The notes beneath the pieces are model-generated. The model saw only the letters and a program-made list of their open reading frames with translations. It had not been told where the DNA came from and did not search any database. 64,000 bases of DNA from Hymenobacter qilianensis (GTDB lineage: Bacteria > Bacteroidota > Bacteroidia > Cytophagales > Hymenobacteraceae): the NCBI RefSeq assembly GCF_014489555.1, contig NZ_CP060786.1, positions 43,504-107,503 of the forward strand, given 5' to 3'. Of the stretch, positions 19,328-29,561 are shown piece by piece. The number at the start of each line of letters is the position of its first letter. The stretch's first letter is position 1. A program made the translations under genes and the position numbers.

Positions 19328-21605
19328 CTACAGCGTCAGGCCCAGGCCAGCAAACCAGGTGCGGCCGTCGGCGGGCAGGATGCCGGGGCCGGGGTAGCCG
19401 CCCGCCCGGCGGGTGAAGTAGCGGGCATCGAACACATTGTTGATCCCGCCGCTGAGGCGGTAGCGGCCCTTTTGACCCAGCTTCCAGGTGGCGGAAAAGT
19501 CGGCGACCTGGTAGGCCGAAATGGCGCCGGTCTGGGCGTTGGCCGTGGGCTCCTCGGTGTTGTTGGCATCGGCGTACACTTTGCCCACGTGGCTGAACTG
19601 CCCGGTCATGGACAGCCCTTTGTGGGCGAAGGTGAGGCCCGTGCGCAGGGTTTGGCGCGGGGCGTTTTCCACAACCTTGCCGTCGAGGTTGCTTTCCACA
19701 ATCTGGGTGCCGGTGCCGGTGCCAGTGAGGGTGGTCACGGGCAGGCTGCCGTAGCGGGCGTCAAGCAAACTCAGGGCCGCGAACAGATCGAGGTGGGGCA
19801 AGTTGAAATTGCCGGTCAGCGAGTGAATTAGGTCCAGCTCGGCGTAGGCTTCCAGCCCGTGCGTTTGGGTGCGGCCCAGGTTGGTGCGAAACTGCTGGGT
19901 CTGGCCCACCGTGCCCCGGGCACGGGGCGGCGGATGGTGCCGATGCGGTCCTCATAGTTGAGGAAGAAGTAGCCCACATCGAAGCGCAGCCAGTTCTTAT
20001 AGTTGCCGCGGTACCCCACTTCGGCCGTGTAGCCGCGCGCATCCTTCAAGTTGGGGTCGATGACGTCCGCGGTGGCCGGCGGCACCAAATCGCCGAAGAG
20101 CACGGGCCGGAAGGCTCGCGAGTAGTTGGCGTACAGGTTGGTCGTGGGCGAGACGATAAATTCAGCGCCCAAGCCATAGAGCAGCACGTTGCGCTGGCTT
20201 TGCTGGTCGGGTACGCGGTTTTCGCCTCCGTTGGCCGTCCGGCCCAGGTAGCCGCGGCCCGTGTTGCGCAGGTAGTCGTAGCGTAGGCCCGGCGTGACGC
20301 TCAGCCGGGGCTCAGGTGCAGCAGCAGCTCAGCGAACGCGGCGGCGTTGGTCGTAGTGAAATCAAACTCGTTGGTGAAAAGCCCGTTGCCGGTCAAGCTC
20401 AGGTCGTAGTCGGAGCCCGTGGTGCCCGTGCCCCGCTGGCGCCGCAAGGTAGTAGCGCGGTAGGCCCGCAAACCGGTGGCCAGCGTGTGGGTGCGGCCCA
20501 GCAGGTCCACGTCCTGGGTCAGGCGCAGCTCGGCGCCCAGGTTGCGGTAGTCGTCGCGGTCCACCTGGCGGGCAGCCAGCTGCTGGGTGCGGCGGTTCAC
20601 GCTGTCCGGGGCGGGCAGCCCGGCCACAAAGCCCACGCTGTTGCGCGACGCCACCAGGCCAAAGGTCTTCAGGTTCACGCGCGTCCGCTCACTAGCCTTG
20701 TAGTCCAGGGTGAGGGCCGGAATCAGCCAGGGGGTGCTGAGCCAGTTGCGCTCTCTAGTGCTCTGGCGGCTGTCTTGGGCGAACTGCGCGTCCGTGAGCC
20801 CGCCGGGCTGCTGCAAGCGGTTGGTCAGGTAGGTCAGCTCCGCGTTCAGGGTCAGGCGCTCGGTGAGGGCCACGTGCACGTTGCCGTGCACATCGTCGAC
20901 GCGAAACTGGTTGGACGGCCGCCAGCCGTCACCCTGGCGGTGGCGGTAGTAGGCGTAGTAGTTTACCTTGCCTACGGTGCCGCCCACGGCGTTGTAGGAG
21001 TTAAACAAGCCGTTGGAGCCAGCCGTGTTGCTGGTTTCAAATTCGATTTTCTTGTCGCGGGCGCCGCGCTTGAGCTCGTAGTTGAGCAAGCCCCCAAACT
21101 GGGGTCCGAACTGCAGGCCCGCGCCGCCGCGCAGCAGTTGGATGCGCTCCACCGCCTCCATGGGCGGATTATAGTAGGCCTCGGGGTAGCCAAAAGCGTC
21201 AGCACTCATATCGTAGCCGTTCTGGCGCGTGTTGAACTCCCAGCTGCGGTTGGGGCTCAGGCCTCGGGTGGCCACGTTAATCTGCTGACCAGAGCCGTCG
21301 TTTTCCCACACCATCAGGCCGGGAATGCGGGCCATCACTTGGCGCATGTTGTTCTGCACTAAATTAGCATTGACGTCGCGGGGCGTGATGAGCTCGTTGC
21401 GGCGACCAGCCGTAATGGTGGTGCCATCCACGGGCGCCGCAAAATGCGTGGCCGCGCCGGTCACGGTGACTTCGCTTAGGGTCTGGTGGCGGGTGGTATC
21501 CGCGGCGGGGGCTTGCTGCGCTAGGGCCGGCGGCAAGCAAAGTAGGGTAAAAAGCGCCAGACTGCCCCAAATAAGGGCAGAGTTAGGGTATGCGAAACGG
21601 GTCAT
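19328..21605 (-). CDS. TonB-dependent receptor (FecA-like), two frameshifts
   Basis: Joined across two shifts this gives about 758 residues of an outer-membrane TonB-dependent receptor. The signal peptide ends at PPALAQ. The TonB box region is followed by the plug domain (MRQVMARIPGLMVWEND, NVATRGLSPNRSWEFNTRQN, RIQLLRGGAGLQFGPQFGG). The barrel ends NVFDARYFTRRAGGYPGPG and a final aromatic strand. The pattern is that of FecA/siderophore receptors. The shifts lie near 20308-20312 (C4 run) and 19908-19925; one added base repairs each. The copper-type motif 78 bases upstream of the start suggests metal-dependent expression, so uptake of a metal chelate is plausible. The ligand is unknown. Confidence 0.8.
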
Positions 21606-21682
21606 CAGAGTGCCTTAGGGGTAATAATGGCACAAAGGTAGATCTATTTAGAATTTGTACAAATAAAGAAAGTTAACTGTGG

Positions 21683-21694
21683 CTTGCATAATTT
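21683..21694 (-). promoter_or_regulatory. Recurrent motif AAATTATGCAAG, copy 1
   Basis: Exact 12-base motif on the minus strand, 78 bases upstream of the TonB receptor start. It is one of nine intergenic copies in the window; see the findings. Confidence 0.6.
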
Positions 21695-22072
21695 CCAGTT
21701 GTTCACCGTAACAGCTTAGGCCGTAGGCGTAGTGAAATGGCGCAGCGCTCACTTTAGGGCGCAGTTAATTAAGTAGTACAAGCCACACAAGAAAATCAAG
21801 GCCAGCCTGAACAGCAGCACTTAACGGGCGGTGGTTGCTCTACCCCGAAACTAAGCGCACCACCAACGGCCCGAAAGTAACCCAGCAGGGTTCGTTGGAT
21901 GGCCTGTTGGTGCGGTTGGCTACCTGCCCCCGGCCAATAAAGCGTCTAGGATGCCCAGAAGCACTCAAGAGCAGGCAACTCAACGCAGGGGCGTCATCCG
22001 CCGGCCTTCGGCTGGCGCGGCAGCTAAGCCTAACATCGGAAGGGCCTATCCAGAAAGACGGCAGCGGGCTAT
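21695..22072. other. Intergenic stretch, nothing recognised
   Basis: The gap between the TonB receptor start and the DUF4396 stop is 467 bases in total. Apart from the regulatory motif I see no gene. A 91-codon plus-strand frame at 21835-22110 is not protein-like and runs into the DUF4396 gene on the opposite strand. Confidence 0.4.
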
Positions 22073-23055
22073 TTACATCTGGTGGCCCGGCATGTCCATG
22101 CCCGGCATAGCCTCCATGGGCGTCCCCGGTCGCATTGATAAGTCCCCGTAGCGGGCCGCCAGCCAGTAGCCGACCGCGAGCATGAGCAGCGTAAGCAAGG
22201 TGACAACCGCCTTGCGCAAGCCCGATACCCGGCCGCCGCCCGCCATGTCCATGGGCAGCGCGGCCCTGGTGTGCCCCGCGTGCGCGGCGGCCGGGGGCAG
22301 GGCGGGCGACATGCTAGCCATAAAATGGCCGTCATGCGCCGGCAAACTGACTTCTTCTTTCGCCGTGCCGCCTTTGCCCAGCGCCCGCTCGGTACCCATG
22401 CCGTGCTTGAGCTGGTTTTTAACGAGCCAGTAGTTGACCGGGTAAGAAACCACCACGCCCACTAGGGTTGCCGCCGACATGGCCGCCCAGAACCAGGGCG
22501 ACGTAGCTTCCATGGCGCGCATGTCGCGGCTCATCAGAATGACCATGGTAGGCAGCATGCCGGCCATCATGGCGTTCATCGACATCCACTCCGGCAGAAA
22601 AGACTGACGCAGGGCTTCCCCATAGCTCAGGCCCATCATGTCCTTCATAAACAGCGCTTGGAAAATGAACAGCCCGAAGGCAAAGCCGGCGGCGTATTCT
22701 ATCCAGATGTCCACGCCCATGCTCAGACCGAAGTAGCCGGTGATAGCGGCGGCCACGATAATGCCCGTCGCGTCGCCCGCCGCACAGTGGATCGTGGAGC
22801 CTACGGCCTGCTTCCAGAGCGGCGCCACAAACGCCTCGTGCGTGCCGGGGAGGGCTCCCGGCAGGAAAACCAGTAGATAAGCAGGCCTACCGGCCCCGTA
22901 TACAGGGTCACCAGCACCCAGCCCCACTTCATCACCTTCATCTCCGGGGTCCGGGTAATCAGGTCCCAGGCCACATACAGCACGGAGACCAGCGTGAGCG
23001 CGAACCACAGCCAGAGCGCCCAGGCGGGGGCCCACGGGGTATTGTGCGTGTTCAT
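22073..23055 (-). CDS. DUF4396 membrane protein with Met-rich tail, one frameshift
   Basis: The start at ATG 23055 reads MNTHNTPWAPAWALWLWFAL, with an N-terminal pair of helices (to GPVGLLIYWFSCREP). After a one-base loss near 22850-22860 (a G/C-rich run) the chain continues THEAFVAPLWKQAVGSTIHC, the conserved DUF4396 segment, followed by AAGDATGIIVAA and further helices. About 327 residues in all. A cytosolic or periplasmic His/Ala-rich linker leads to a last helix and a tail ending MPGMDMPGHQM, which resembles the Met-rich copper-binding segments of other proteins here. Role unknown; probably linked to copper handling. A terminator-like hairpin stands just upstream of its start. Confidence 0.75.
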
Positions 23056-23072
23056 GGGCAGAAGGGTAACAT

Positions 23073-23104
23073 GAAAAAAAGCAGCGGGCTAAAAAGCCCA
23101 CTGC
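23073..23104 (-). terminator. Intrinsic terminator after a DUF305 gene
   Basis: A 10-bp stem (23081-23090 with 23095-23104, one mismatch, loop AAAA) is followed on the minus strand by eight U. It follows the DUF305 stop at 23129 but lies only 18 bases before the DUF4396 start, so it could also attenuate read-through into that gene. Confidence 0.6.
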
Positions 23105-23128
23105 CGTTAGTAGAGGAGGAAAGCGGGC

Positions 23129-23763
23129 CTAGTATTTCTTGTTGGCCAGCAGCCACTCCTGCAATTCCTTGATTTCCATTTTTTGGTCGGCAATGATTTG
23201 CTCGGCCAAAGCCTTGGTCACATTTTCCCGGCCGTATTTGAGCAGGGCATCCGAGTTCTCAATAGCCGCCTGGTGGTGGTCGACCATGAGCTGGGCAAAG
23301 TCAAAATCCGGATTACCCGTTAGCGGGCGCAGATCGACGGCCTGCATCATCTGCGTCATGTTCATCATTTGCAGCATATTGAACGCCGGCACGGCCGGGG
23401 CGTGCGCGGGGTGGCCCGCCAGGAAAGCCTGAAACTGGGCGATCTCCGCCTCCTGCTTTGCAATAATCATCTGCGCCATGGCCTTCATTTCGCTGTCCTT
23501 GCCGCTGCGGAGCTCCTCCTGGCTGTTTTTGATGGCGATCTGGTGATGCACAATCATCATGCTCGCGTAATCGATGTCCGGATCCTGGGTCTTCGGCATC
23601 GACTCCATCAGGGTCATCCCCTCGTGCATGTTACGCATGTACGGGCTCGCATCGTGGGGGTGACCAGGACCAAGCCCCCCTCATCTTTACTGCAACTGAC
23701 CATCGAGAGGCTGATGCTCAGTAAACTCAGCGCGAGGAGGGGGAAGCGAAAAAACTTGTTCAT
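23129..23763 (-). CDS. DUF305 lipoprotein, one frameshift
   Basis: The start at ATG 23763 gives MNKFFRFPLLALSLLSI and a lipobox MVSC, typical of a periplasm-facing lipoprotein. After one missing base in the C5 run near 23670 the chain continues SPYMRNMHEGMTLMESMP and two DUF305 four-helix units. The first holds SMMIVHHQIAIKNSQEEL and the second QLMVDHHQAAIENSDALL; the HH pairs in these helices are the family hallmark and are thought to bind metal. A motif copy lies 82 bases upstream. This is one of three DUF305 genes in the window. Confidence 0.8.
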
Positions 23764-23844
23764 AGCAGGTAGTAAATTAGTGAGACATAGATATCTACCA
23801 AAACGGCCCGACAGCGCCGTGGATTTATCCTCCACTCGCTTCTG

Positions 23845-23856
23845 CTTGCATAATTT
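23845..23856 (-). promoter_or_regulatory. Recurrent motif AAATTATGCAAG, copy 2
   Basis: Exact copy on the minus strand, 82 bases upstream of the DUF305 lipoprotein start at 23763. Confidence 0.6.
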
Positions 23857-23935
23857 CCCGCTGCCTATCAATCGCTTACGCAGTTGCTGGGGCCGAGCGG
23901 GGCAACGCTCTCTACATTACCGGCACCCCAAACGC

Positions 23936-23966
23936 AAAAAGGCAGCTCATGGGGAGCTGCCTTTTT
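23936..23966 (-). terminator. Intrinsic terminator after the second DUF305 gene
   Basis: Arms 23936-23948 and 23954-23966 pair perfectly over 13 bp (AAAAAGGCAGCTC), with a 5-base loop. On the minus strand the stem ends in five U. It lies 18 bases past the stop of the gene at 23984-24598. The right arm ends in six T, so it could also stop plus-strand transcription. Confidence 0.8.
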
Positions 23967-23983
23967 TGGTGGGTGAGGCGGGA

Positions 23984-24598
23984 CTAACGATTGCGCGTGA
24001 GCCAATTCTGGAGCGCCGCAATTTCCTGGCGCTGGTCGGCAATAATAGCCTGGGCCAGGGCGCGAGTGGTGGCGTTGCGCCCGTACTGCAGCAGGGCCTC
24101 GGAGTTGTCGATGGCCGCCTGGTGGTGGTCGACCATGAGCTGGGCAAAGTCAACGTCGGGTTTGGCCGTCATGCTGCGGGCGTCGCTGGCGGCCATCATC
24201 TTGTCCATGTTGGTTTTCTGCAGCTGGTTGAACTGCGGAACGAAGGGCGGCATGGGCTGGTGCCCGTTCAGGAAGGCATTGAATTGGGCGATTTCGGCGC
24301 GTTGCTTGGTAATAACGGCTTGGGCCGTGGTTTTCATTTCCTGGTTGGTGCCCGTCCGCAGCTGCTCTTCCGCCATCTTGATGGCGGCCTCGTGGTGCAG
24401 GACCATCTGGGCGGCGTAGTCGTGATCGGGGTCCTGCGTTTTAACCTGCGCATCCATCTGCGTCATCATGTCCATCATGATGTTCATGTAAGCGCTGTCC
24501 ATAGCCATGTCGTCCATGTCGTGGCCCTTTTGACAGGCCGTGAACAGGACGCTAATAACGAGCAGTAACAACAAGGGCAATCGGAAAAGGCGGAACAT
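23984..24598 (-). CDS. DUF305 lipoprotein
   Basis: Starting at ATG 24598 (MFRLFRLPLLLLLVISVLFT, lipobox FTAC), this 204-residue protein has a Met/Asp/His-rich linker (KGHDMDDMAMD) and two DUF305 units. HHEAAIKMAEEQL and VDHHQAAIDNSEALL contain the paired histidines that mark the family. It is a close paralogue of the gene at 23129-23763. It has its own terminator and its own upstream motif 80 bases before the start, so it is a single-gene unit. Periplasmic copper or silver binding is the usual proposal for such proteins. Confidence 0.88.
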   Translation of the reverse strand: MFRLFRLPLLLLLVISVLFTACQKGHDMDDMAMDSAYMNIMMDMMTQMDAQVKTQDPDHDYAAQMVLHHEAAIKMAEEQLRTGTNQEMKTTAQAVITKQRAEIAQFNAFLNGHQPMPPFVPQFNQLQKTNMDKMMAASDARSMTAKPDVDFAQLMVDHHQAAIDNSEALLQYGRNATTRALAQAIIADQRQEIAALQNWLTRNR

Positions 24599-24677
24599 AT
24601 TCACGGGACAGGGGGAGTAGGGTGAGCTATACAAACCCCCGCTTACTGCCCCGGTTTTTATGCCACCGGCCTTTTCT

Positions 24678-24689
24678 CTTGCATAATTT
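24678..24689 (-). promoter_or_regulatory. Recurrent motif AAATTATGCAAG, copy 3
   Basis: Exact copy on the minus strand, 80 bases upstream of the DUF305 gene start at 24598 and just past the end of the HMA-AraC gene. Confidence 0.6.
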
Positions 24690-24695
24690 AGCGAC

Positions 24696-25318
24696 CTACA
24701 CCAAGGAGTCTAAGCTACGCCGGGCGGCGCTGGCCGGTCCCAGCTTTTGAAATTCGGTGGGCGTGAGGCCCGTCACCTGCCGGAACTGCCGCGAGAGGTG
24801 GGCCGGGCTGCTGTAGCCCAACTGCTGGGCCACTTCGGCGATGGTCAGCTCGCCGTAGCCGATGAGCTCCTTGGCCCGCTCCACCTTCTGGCGGATGATG
24901 AACTTCTCAATGGTGAGGCCTTCCTCGGCGGAGAAAAGGTGGGAAAGGTAGTGGTAGTCGCGGCCCAGCTCCTCGACCAGGGAATCCGAGTAGTTGAGCA
25001 GGCGCGGGCCCGGCGGTGGGTAGTGAATGAGGGTGACCAGGTGGGTTTTGATTTGTTCCACCAGCTGCGCCCGGGGTCTTCCAGCAGGGCAAAGCCCGCC
25101 GCTAGCAGGGTCGCGCGGATCGCGGCCCAGTCCGGCTCGGCCTCCCCGGGCACGGTCACGTCGGCCTCGCCCAGGGCCACGTGATGCACCTGCAAACCCA
25201 GGGCGCTCAAGTCCTCCCGCACCACGCGGATGCACTGGGGGCAGACCATGTTTTTAATCAGCAGGCGCCGGGTGCCGGGCGCTGGCAGCGTGTGCGAGGG
25301 GTTCACGTGGTGCGTCAT
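24696..25318 (-). CDS. HMA-like domain fused to AraC-type regulator, one frameshift
   Basis: The N-terminal 70 residues form a heavy-metal-associated-like domain: LLIKNMVCPQCIRVVREDLS with CxxC, then GLQVHHVALGEADV. The C-terminal 100 residues form an AraC DNA-binding domain with two helix-turn-helix units (ELTIAEVAQQLGYSSPAHLS, RQFRQVTGLTPTEFQKL). One missing base near 25065-25080 separates the halves. ATG 25318 is preferred; a GTG at 25333 is in frame. It is the last gene after CopA and a cupredoxin, so it likely senses Cu(I) directly through the CxxC and regulates copper genes. A paralogue stands at 40039-40629. Confidence 0.75.
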
Positions 25319-25333
25319 GGTAGGAAAACTCAC

Positions 25334-25711
25334 TTATTTAACGACCAGACTCCCGCGCAGCATGCCCATGCCGCAGGTGAAAGTAAAGGTACCCGCCTGC
25401 TGGGGCAGCAGCTCCACCAGGGTGGTCTTGAAGGCGGGCAGGTCCCGGCGGATGCTGAAGTCGGGCATGAGCAGCTCCTCCGAGCAGCTATTTTCTTCAT
25501 CCCGGTAGAAGCTCAGCTGCACGGGCTTGCCGCGCTCCACCTCAATCACGTCGGGCGAGTAGCCGCCCTTCACGGTGATATCTACCTCCTGCACCCCGCT
25601 GGATGAAGAGACGGCGCTGGCCGTCTGGCGCGCGGAGAAGAAGAAGTACCAGATGACAAACCCGGCCAGGGCCACACCCGTCAGGGTCACGATGATTTCG
25701 GCGATATCCAT
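25334..25711 (-). CDS. Membrane-anchored cupredoxin-domain protein
   Basis: The 125-residue protein begins with one membrane helix (IIVTLTGVALAGFVIWYFFF). A cupredoxin-like domain follows with VDITVKGGYSPDVIEVERGK, a CSEELLMPDF segment and the C-terminal loop FTFTCGMGMLRGSLVV, where Cys and two Met could bind copper. It begins four bases after the CopA stop and ends where the AraC-like gene starts, so the three form an operon. Its likely role is to accept copper from the ATPase on the periplasmic side; this is inferred from context. Confidence 0.82.
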   Translation of the reverse strand: MDIAEIIVTLTGVALAGFVIWYFFFSARQTASAVSSSSGVQEVDITVKGGYSPDVIEVERGKPVQLSFYRDEENSCSEELLMPDFSIRRDLPAFKTTLVELLPQQAGTFTFTCGMGMLRGSLVVK

Positions 25712-25715
25712 ACAC

Positions 25716-27988
25716 TTAGTTTTTAACGGGAGAGAAGCTGCGCAGCCGCAGCGAGTTGGTGAGCACCGACACCGAGCTCAGGGCCATGGCCCCGGCGGCG
25801 AGCATGGGCGAGAGCAGCAGCCCAAAGAAGGGGTACAGCAGCCCGGCCGCGATGGGAATACCCAACGTGTTGTAGATAAAGGCGAAAAACAGGTTTTGCT
25901 TGATGGTACGGATGGTCTGGCGCGAGAGGTCAATGGCGGTGACCACGCCCTGTAGATCCGAGCGCATGAGCGTGATGCCGGCCGCTTCCATCGCCACGTC
26001 CGTGCCGCCGCCCATGGCCAAGCCGATGTCGGCCTGCGCGAGGGCTGGCGCGTCGTTGATGCCGTCGCCGACCATGGCCACCGTGCGCCCTTCGGCCTGC
26101 AACTCTTTCACCTTGCCAGCCTTGCCGCTGGGCAGCACCTCGGCGAAGAAACGCTTGATGCCGACCTGTCCGGCCACCTGGGCTGCGGTCTGGGGGTTGT
26201 CACCGGTCATCATCACCACCTCAATGCCCATCGCCTGCAGCCGTTTGATGGCTGCGGCCGAGGTCTCCCGCACGGTGTCGGCCACGCCGATAAGGCCCAC
26301 GGCCTGCTTGTTAACGGCGACATATAGCACAGTCTTGGCCTGGGCGAGCAACTCCTCAGCCTGCCGGCGCACGGCCTCCGGCAGCATAATACCCGCTTCC
26401 TCCAGCAGCCGCGCATTACCGATGAGCACCGCCTGCCCATTCACGGACGCCTTAGCCCCTTTGCCTTCGATGGCCTGGAAACCCGTGGCGGAAATCACAG
26501 GGGCCTGTTGGGCATCGGCGTAGCGCACCACGGCTTCCGCCAGCGGGTGCTCGCTCTGCCGTTCCACCGCTGCCACGACCTGCAGGAGTTGGTCAGCCGG
26601 CTGCCCATCCGCCGGCACAAAGTCCGTGACGGCCGGTTCGCCGCGGGTGATGGTGCCCGTTTTATCGAGCAGCACGGTATCGACTTGATAGGCCTTTTCC
26701 AAGGCCTCGGCGTTGCGAATCAGCACGCCATGCTCGGCCCCTTTGCCGGTGCTGACCATGATGGCGGTGGGGGTGGCCAATCCCAGCGCGCAGGGGCAGG
26801 CGATGATAAGCACCGCCACGAAGTTGACTAAAGCCAGCGGCAGGCGCGCTTCCACGGGGGCCAAATCAAACCAGAGCACGAAGGTGAGAATGGCAATGAC
26901 GACCACCGTGGGCACGAAGATGGCGCTGACCTTGTCGGCCAGGCGCTGGATGGGGGCGCGGCTACCCTGGGCATCCTCCACCAGCTTGACAATCTGCGCG
27001 AGCATGGTGTCGGCGCCGACCTTGGTGACGCGGAAGCGGAAGGAGCCGGTTTTGTTGAGGGTAGCGCCAAATACGGGGTCCCCCGTTTTCTTCTCCACGG
27101 GCAGGCTCTCGCCCGTGAGCATGGCCTCGTCCACGGCCGAGTGGCCTTCCTCGATGAGGCCATCGGTGGCCACCTTCTCGCCGGGGCGCACGACCACCAG
27201 GTCGCCAAGTTGGACCTGCTCAATGGGCACGTCTACTTCCTGACCGCCCGGGCGCACCACGCGGGCGGTTTTGGCCTGCAGCCCCATCAAGGCCTTGATA
27301 GCCGCCGAGGTCTGGGTTTTAGCCCGCAGCTCCAGCACCTTGCCCAGCAGAATCAGGGCGATGATGGTGGCGGTGGTGTCGTAGTACACTTCGGGCATCA
27401 GCCCGCGGCGCATAAACCAGTCGGGTGCTACCGTGGCAGCCAGGCTGTAGAGAAAGGCCGCGCCGGTGCCCACGGCAATGAGGGTATCCATATTGGCGGC
27501 GCGGTGCTTGAAGCCGTTCCAGGCCGAGGTAAAGAACTCGCGGCCGCTGTAGAGCAGCACGGGCAGGGTGAGCACGAGCAGGCCGTAGTTGAGCCACTGC
27601 ATATTAATGCGCTGCATCAGGGCCGGCCACAGCATGAGCATACTCAGGGGCATGATGATCACGGCCAAGGCGGTAGCCACCCAGAAGCGGCGCTTGAGCT
27701 TTTGGTAAGCCAGCGCTTTCTGCTGGTCGATTTCGGCCTGCCGGTCGGCGGCGCTGGTGTCGGGGCGCGCTCGGTGACGCCGTAGCCGGCGTTCACGACG
27801 GCTTCTTTCAGCGTGGCGGGAGTGGCCTGGGTGGGCACGTAATCCACGGTGGCTTTTTCCGTGGCAAAGTTGACCACAGCCCGATGCACTCCGGGGGTAC
27901 GGGTCAGGGACTTTTCGACGAAGGACGCGCAGGAGGCGCAGGTCATGCCTTCAATGTCCAGGGTCTCGGTTTTAGTGGTAGGTTCCAT
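25716..27988 (-). CDS. copA: Cu(I)-exporting P-type ATPase, one frameshift
   Basis: The start at ATG 27988 gives an N-terminal HMA domain with GMTCASCASFVEKSL (CxxC near residue 15). After one missing base near 27765 (G4 run) the transporter follows: ACPCALGLATPTAIM in TM6 near residue 396, DKTGTITRGEP near 439, SEHPLAEAV and GDGINDAPALAQADIG near 640. TM7 contains FIYNTLGIPIAAG and TM8 AGAMALSSVSV, the YN and MxxSS features of Cu(I) pumps (PIB-1). It exports Cu(I) from the cytosol. It heads an operon with a cupredoxin and an HMA-AraC regulator. A motif copy stands 121 bases upstream, shared with the divergent DUF1259 gene. Confidence 0.9.
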
Positions 27989-28108
27989 AAGAGGGTAGAG
28001 GCAAAGGGTGCCGGACAGGAGCATACGTAGCAACTGAACAGGACCCATAAACACCTTACAAAGGAACGGCGGGTTACGCCCGGAGTTGGTACGAAATCCT
28101 ACCTCAAA

Positions 28109-28120
28109 CTTGCATAATTT
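28109..28120 (-). promoter_or_regulatory. Recurrent motif AAATTATGCAAG, copy 4 (divergent region)
   Basis: The minus strand reads CAAATTATGCAAG. It lies 121 bases upstream of copA (minus) and 116 bases upstream of the DUF1259 gene (plus), so one site could serve both. Confidence 0.6.
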
Positions 28121-28235
28121 GAAGCGCCGATCCGGTGGCTAGGGGTAGGGCTAAAGCCGATCCGCTGTACTCTCTGCTGGCGCTTTACGTAGGCTGCGTA
28201 TAAACTGCCGTGTAACGCTATTCTAGCTCTGCTAT

Positions 28236-29276
28236 ATGCCTGATTCCCGCTTTTCCCGCCGTGCCTGGCTCAAGACGGCCGCGCTGGCTACCACCCCGGT
28301 CTTGCTGGGCACCCTGCCAGCTCCGGCTAGTGAAGCGGCCTCGGTCGCCGCTAAAACCCCGGCGCTCACGGCCGCGGAAATAGCGGCCGTGGAAGCCGCG
28401 CTGGGCAAGAAAGGCACTTATGTGGAACCCCAAGCAACCCACACCACGGCGTTGCCCCGCAACGATCTGAAGGTAACCATCAAAGGGGAGCCCGTGCCCA
28501 TCTCGTTGGGCTTCGGCGGCTGGGTGGCCCTCAAGCACACCCTGGACGGTAAGTCCGCCATGCTCATGAGTGATACCGTTTTGCTGCAGGAAGAAGTCAA
28601 CCCACTGATGTCAGCGGCGCTGGCGCAGGGCCTAGAGATCGGCGCCGTACACAACCACTTCTTCTACGAGGAGCCCCGCATCTTCTACATGCACATTCAC
28701 GGCATGGGCTCGCCGGCGGAGCTGGCGCAGAAGTTTGCCGCGGCCTTGAAAGACTCCAAGCTGCTGCCGGCCAATCAACCGAAGCCCGCCGTGGCGACCA
28801 CGCCGGCGCAGCCGGGCACCAACGCCCCGCCTAGCGCCGGGCCGCCCACGGGCAAGGAGCTGTTTGACCTGCCGGCCTTGGACAAGCTGGTGGGGTATCA
28901 GGGCGTAGTGAACGGTCCCACCTACAAGTACACGGTGGGCCGGGCCGATCTGCAGTCAATCATGATGGGCACCGAGATGACGGCCGCCATCGGCCTGAAC
29001 TCGTGGGCGGCCTTTGCCGGCAAGCAGGCCGACAGCCACATCGCGGGGGACATTACCATGCTCGAGCACGAGGTGAACCCAGTAATCAAGGTCCTGCGGG
29101 CCCACAACCTGGAGGTGGTGGCCGTCCACAACCACATGCTCTTCGATCAGCCCCGGATGATGTTCTTGCACTATTACGGGCGCGGCCCGGCTGCGCAATT
29201 GGCCACGGGCTTTCGAGCCGCCCTGGATCAACTCGGTAAGGGGAAATCACCCGCCGGGGTGCCTATGAAGCATTAA
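28236..29276 (+). CDS. DUF1259 protein with Tat signal
   Basis: The 346-residue protein starts with a Tat-like signal (SRRAWLKTAALATTPVLLG). Two related halves follow. The first contains EEVNPLMSAALAQGLEIGAV and VHNHFFYEEPRIFYMHIHG, the second HEVNPVIKVLRAHNLEVVAV and VHNHMLFDQPRMMFLHYYG, so the protein is an internal duplication with repeated VHNH motifs that could bind metal. The halves are joined by a Pro/Ala-rich linker (about residues 185-210). This is the DUF1259 (LppY/LpqO-like) family, of unknown function. Export by Tat suggests folding with a cofactor. It is divergent from copA. Confidence 0.82.
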   Translation: MPDSRFSRRAWLKTAALATTPVLLGTLPAPASEAASVAAKTPALTAAEIAAVEAALGKKGTYVEPQATHTTALPRNDLKVTIKGEPVPISLGFGGWVALKHTLDGKSAMLMSDTVLLQEEVNPLMSAALAQGLEIGAVHNHFFYEEPRIFYMHIHGMGSPAELAQKFAAALKDSKLLPANQPKPAVATTPAQPGTNAPPSAGPPTGKELFDLPALDKLVGYQGVVNGPTYKYTVGRADLQSIMMGTEMTAAIGLNSWAAFAGKQADSHIAGDITMLEHEVNPVIKVLRAHNLEVVAVHNHMLFDQPRMMFLHYYGRGPAAQLATGFRAALDQLGKGKSPAGVPMKH

Positions 29277-29356
29277 CCAAAACCGAGCCCAGCGGGGGTT
29301 TACTGGGGGCAAGGGGCATTATTCCCCGGCACCGATTTATATAATTGGGTCGCACG

Positions 29357-29368
29357 CTTGCATAATTT
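29357..29368 (-). promoter_or_regulatory. Recurrent motif AAATTATGCAAG, copy 5
   Basis: Exact copy, but in the opposite orientation to the next gene (start 29562, 194 bases away). A TAATTTTG on the plus strand overlaps it and fits the Bacteroidota -7 consensus TAnnTTTG, so a promoter role is possible here. The 285-base gap also holds a 7-1-7 palindrome, CCCTGGGGCCCAGGG, at 29444-29458. Confidence 0.45.
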
Positions 29369-29561
29369 TGCGGTCGCCAAAGCTGTCCGCGGGTCATTCC
29401 TTAGTCAGAAACTTGTTATATGCCTTGTAAAGCGCCTATTTGACCCTGGGGCCCAGGGGGCGATTGACCCACGCTGGAACTCTTCCTTGGAAATAACAGT
29501 AAAGGAGCAGTGCTGCACTTTCTGCGCAGAAGCCTAGTTTTGCAGCTGCTTAGCACCCGTT

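Noticed and set aside
21835..22110. Plus-strand 91-codon frame
   Set aside because: Not protein-like and overlaps the 3' end of the DUF4396 gene on the other strand.
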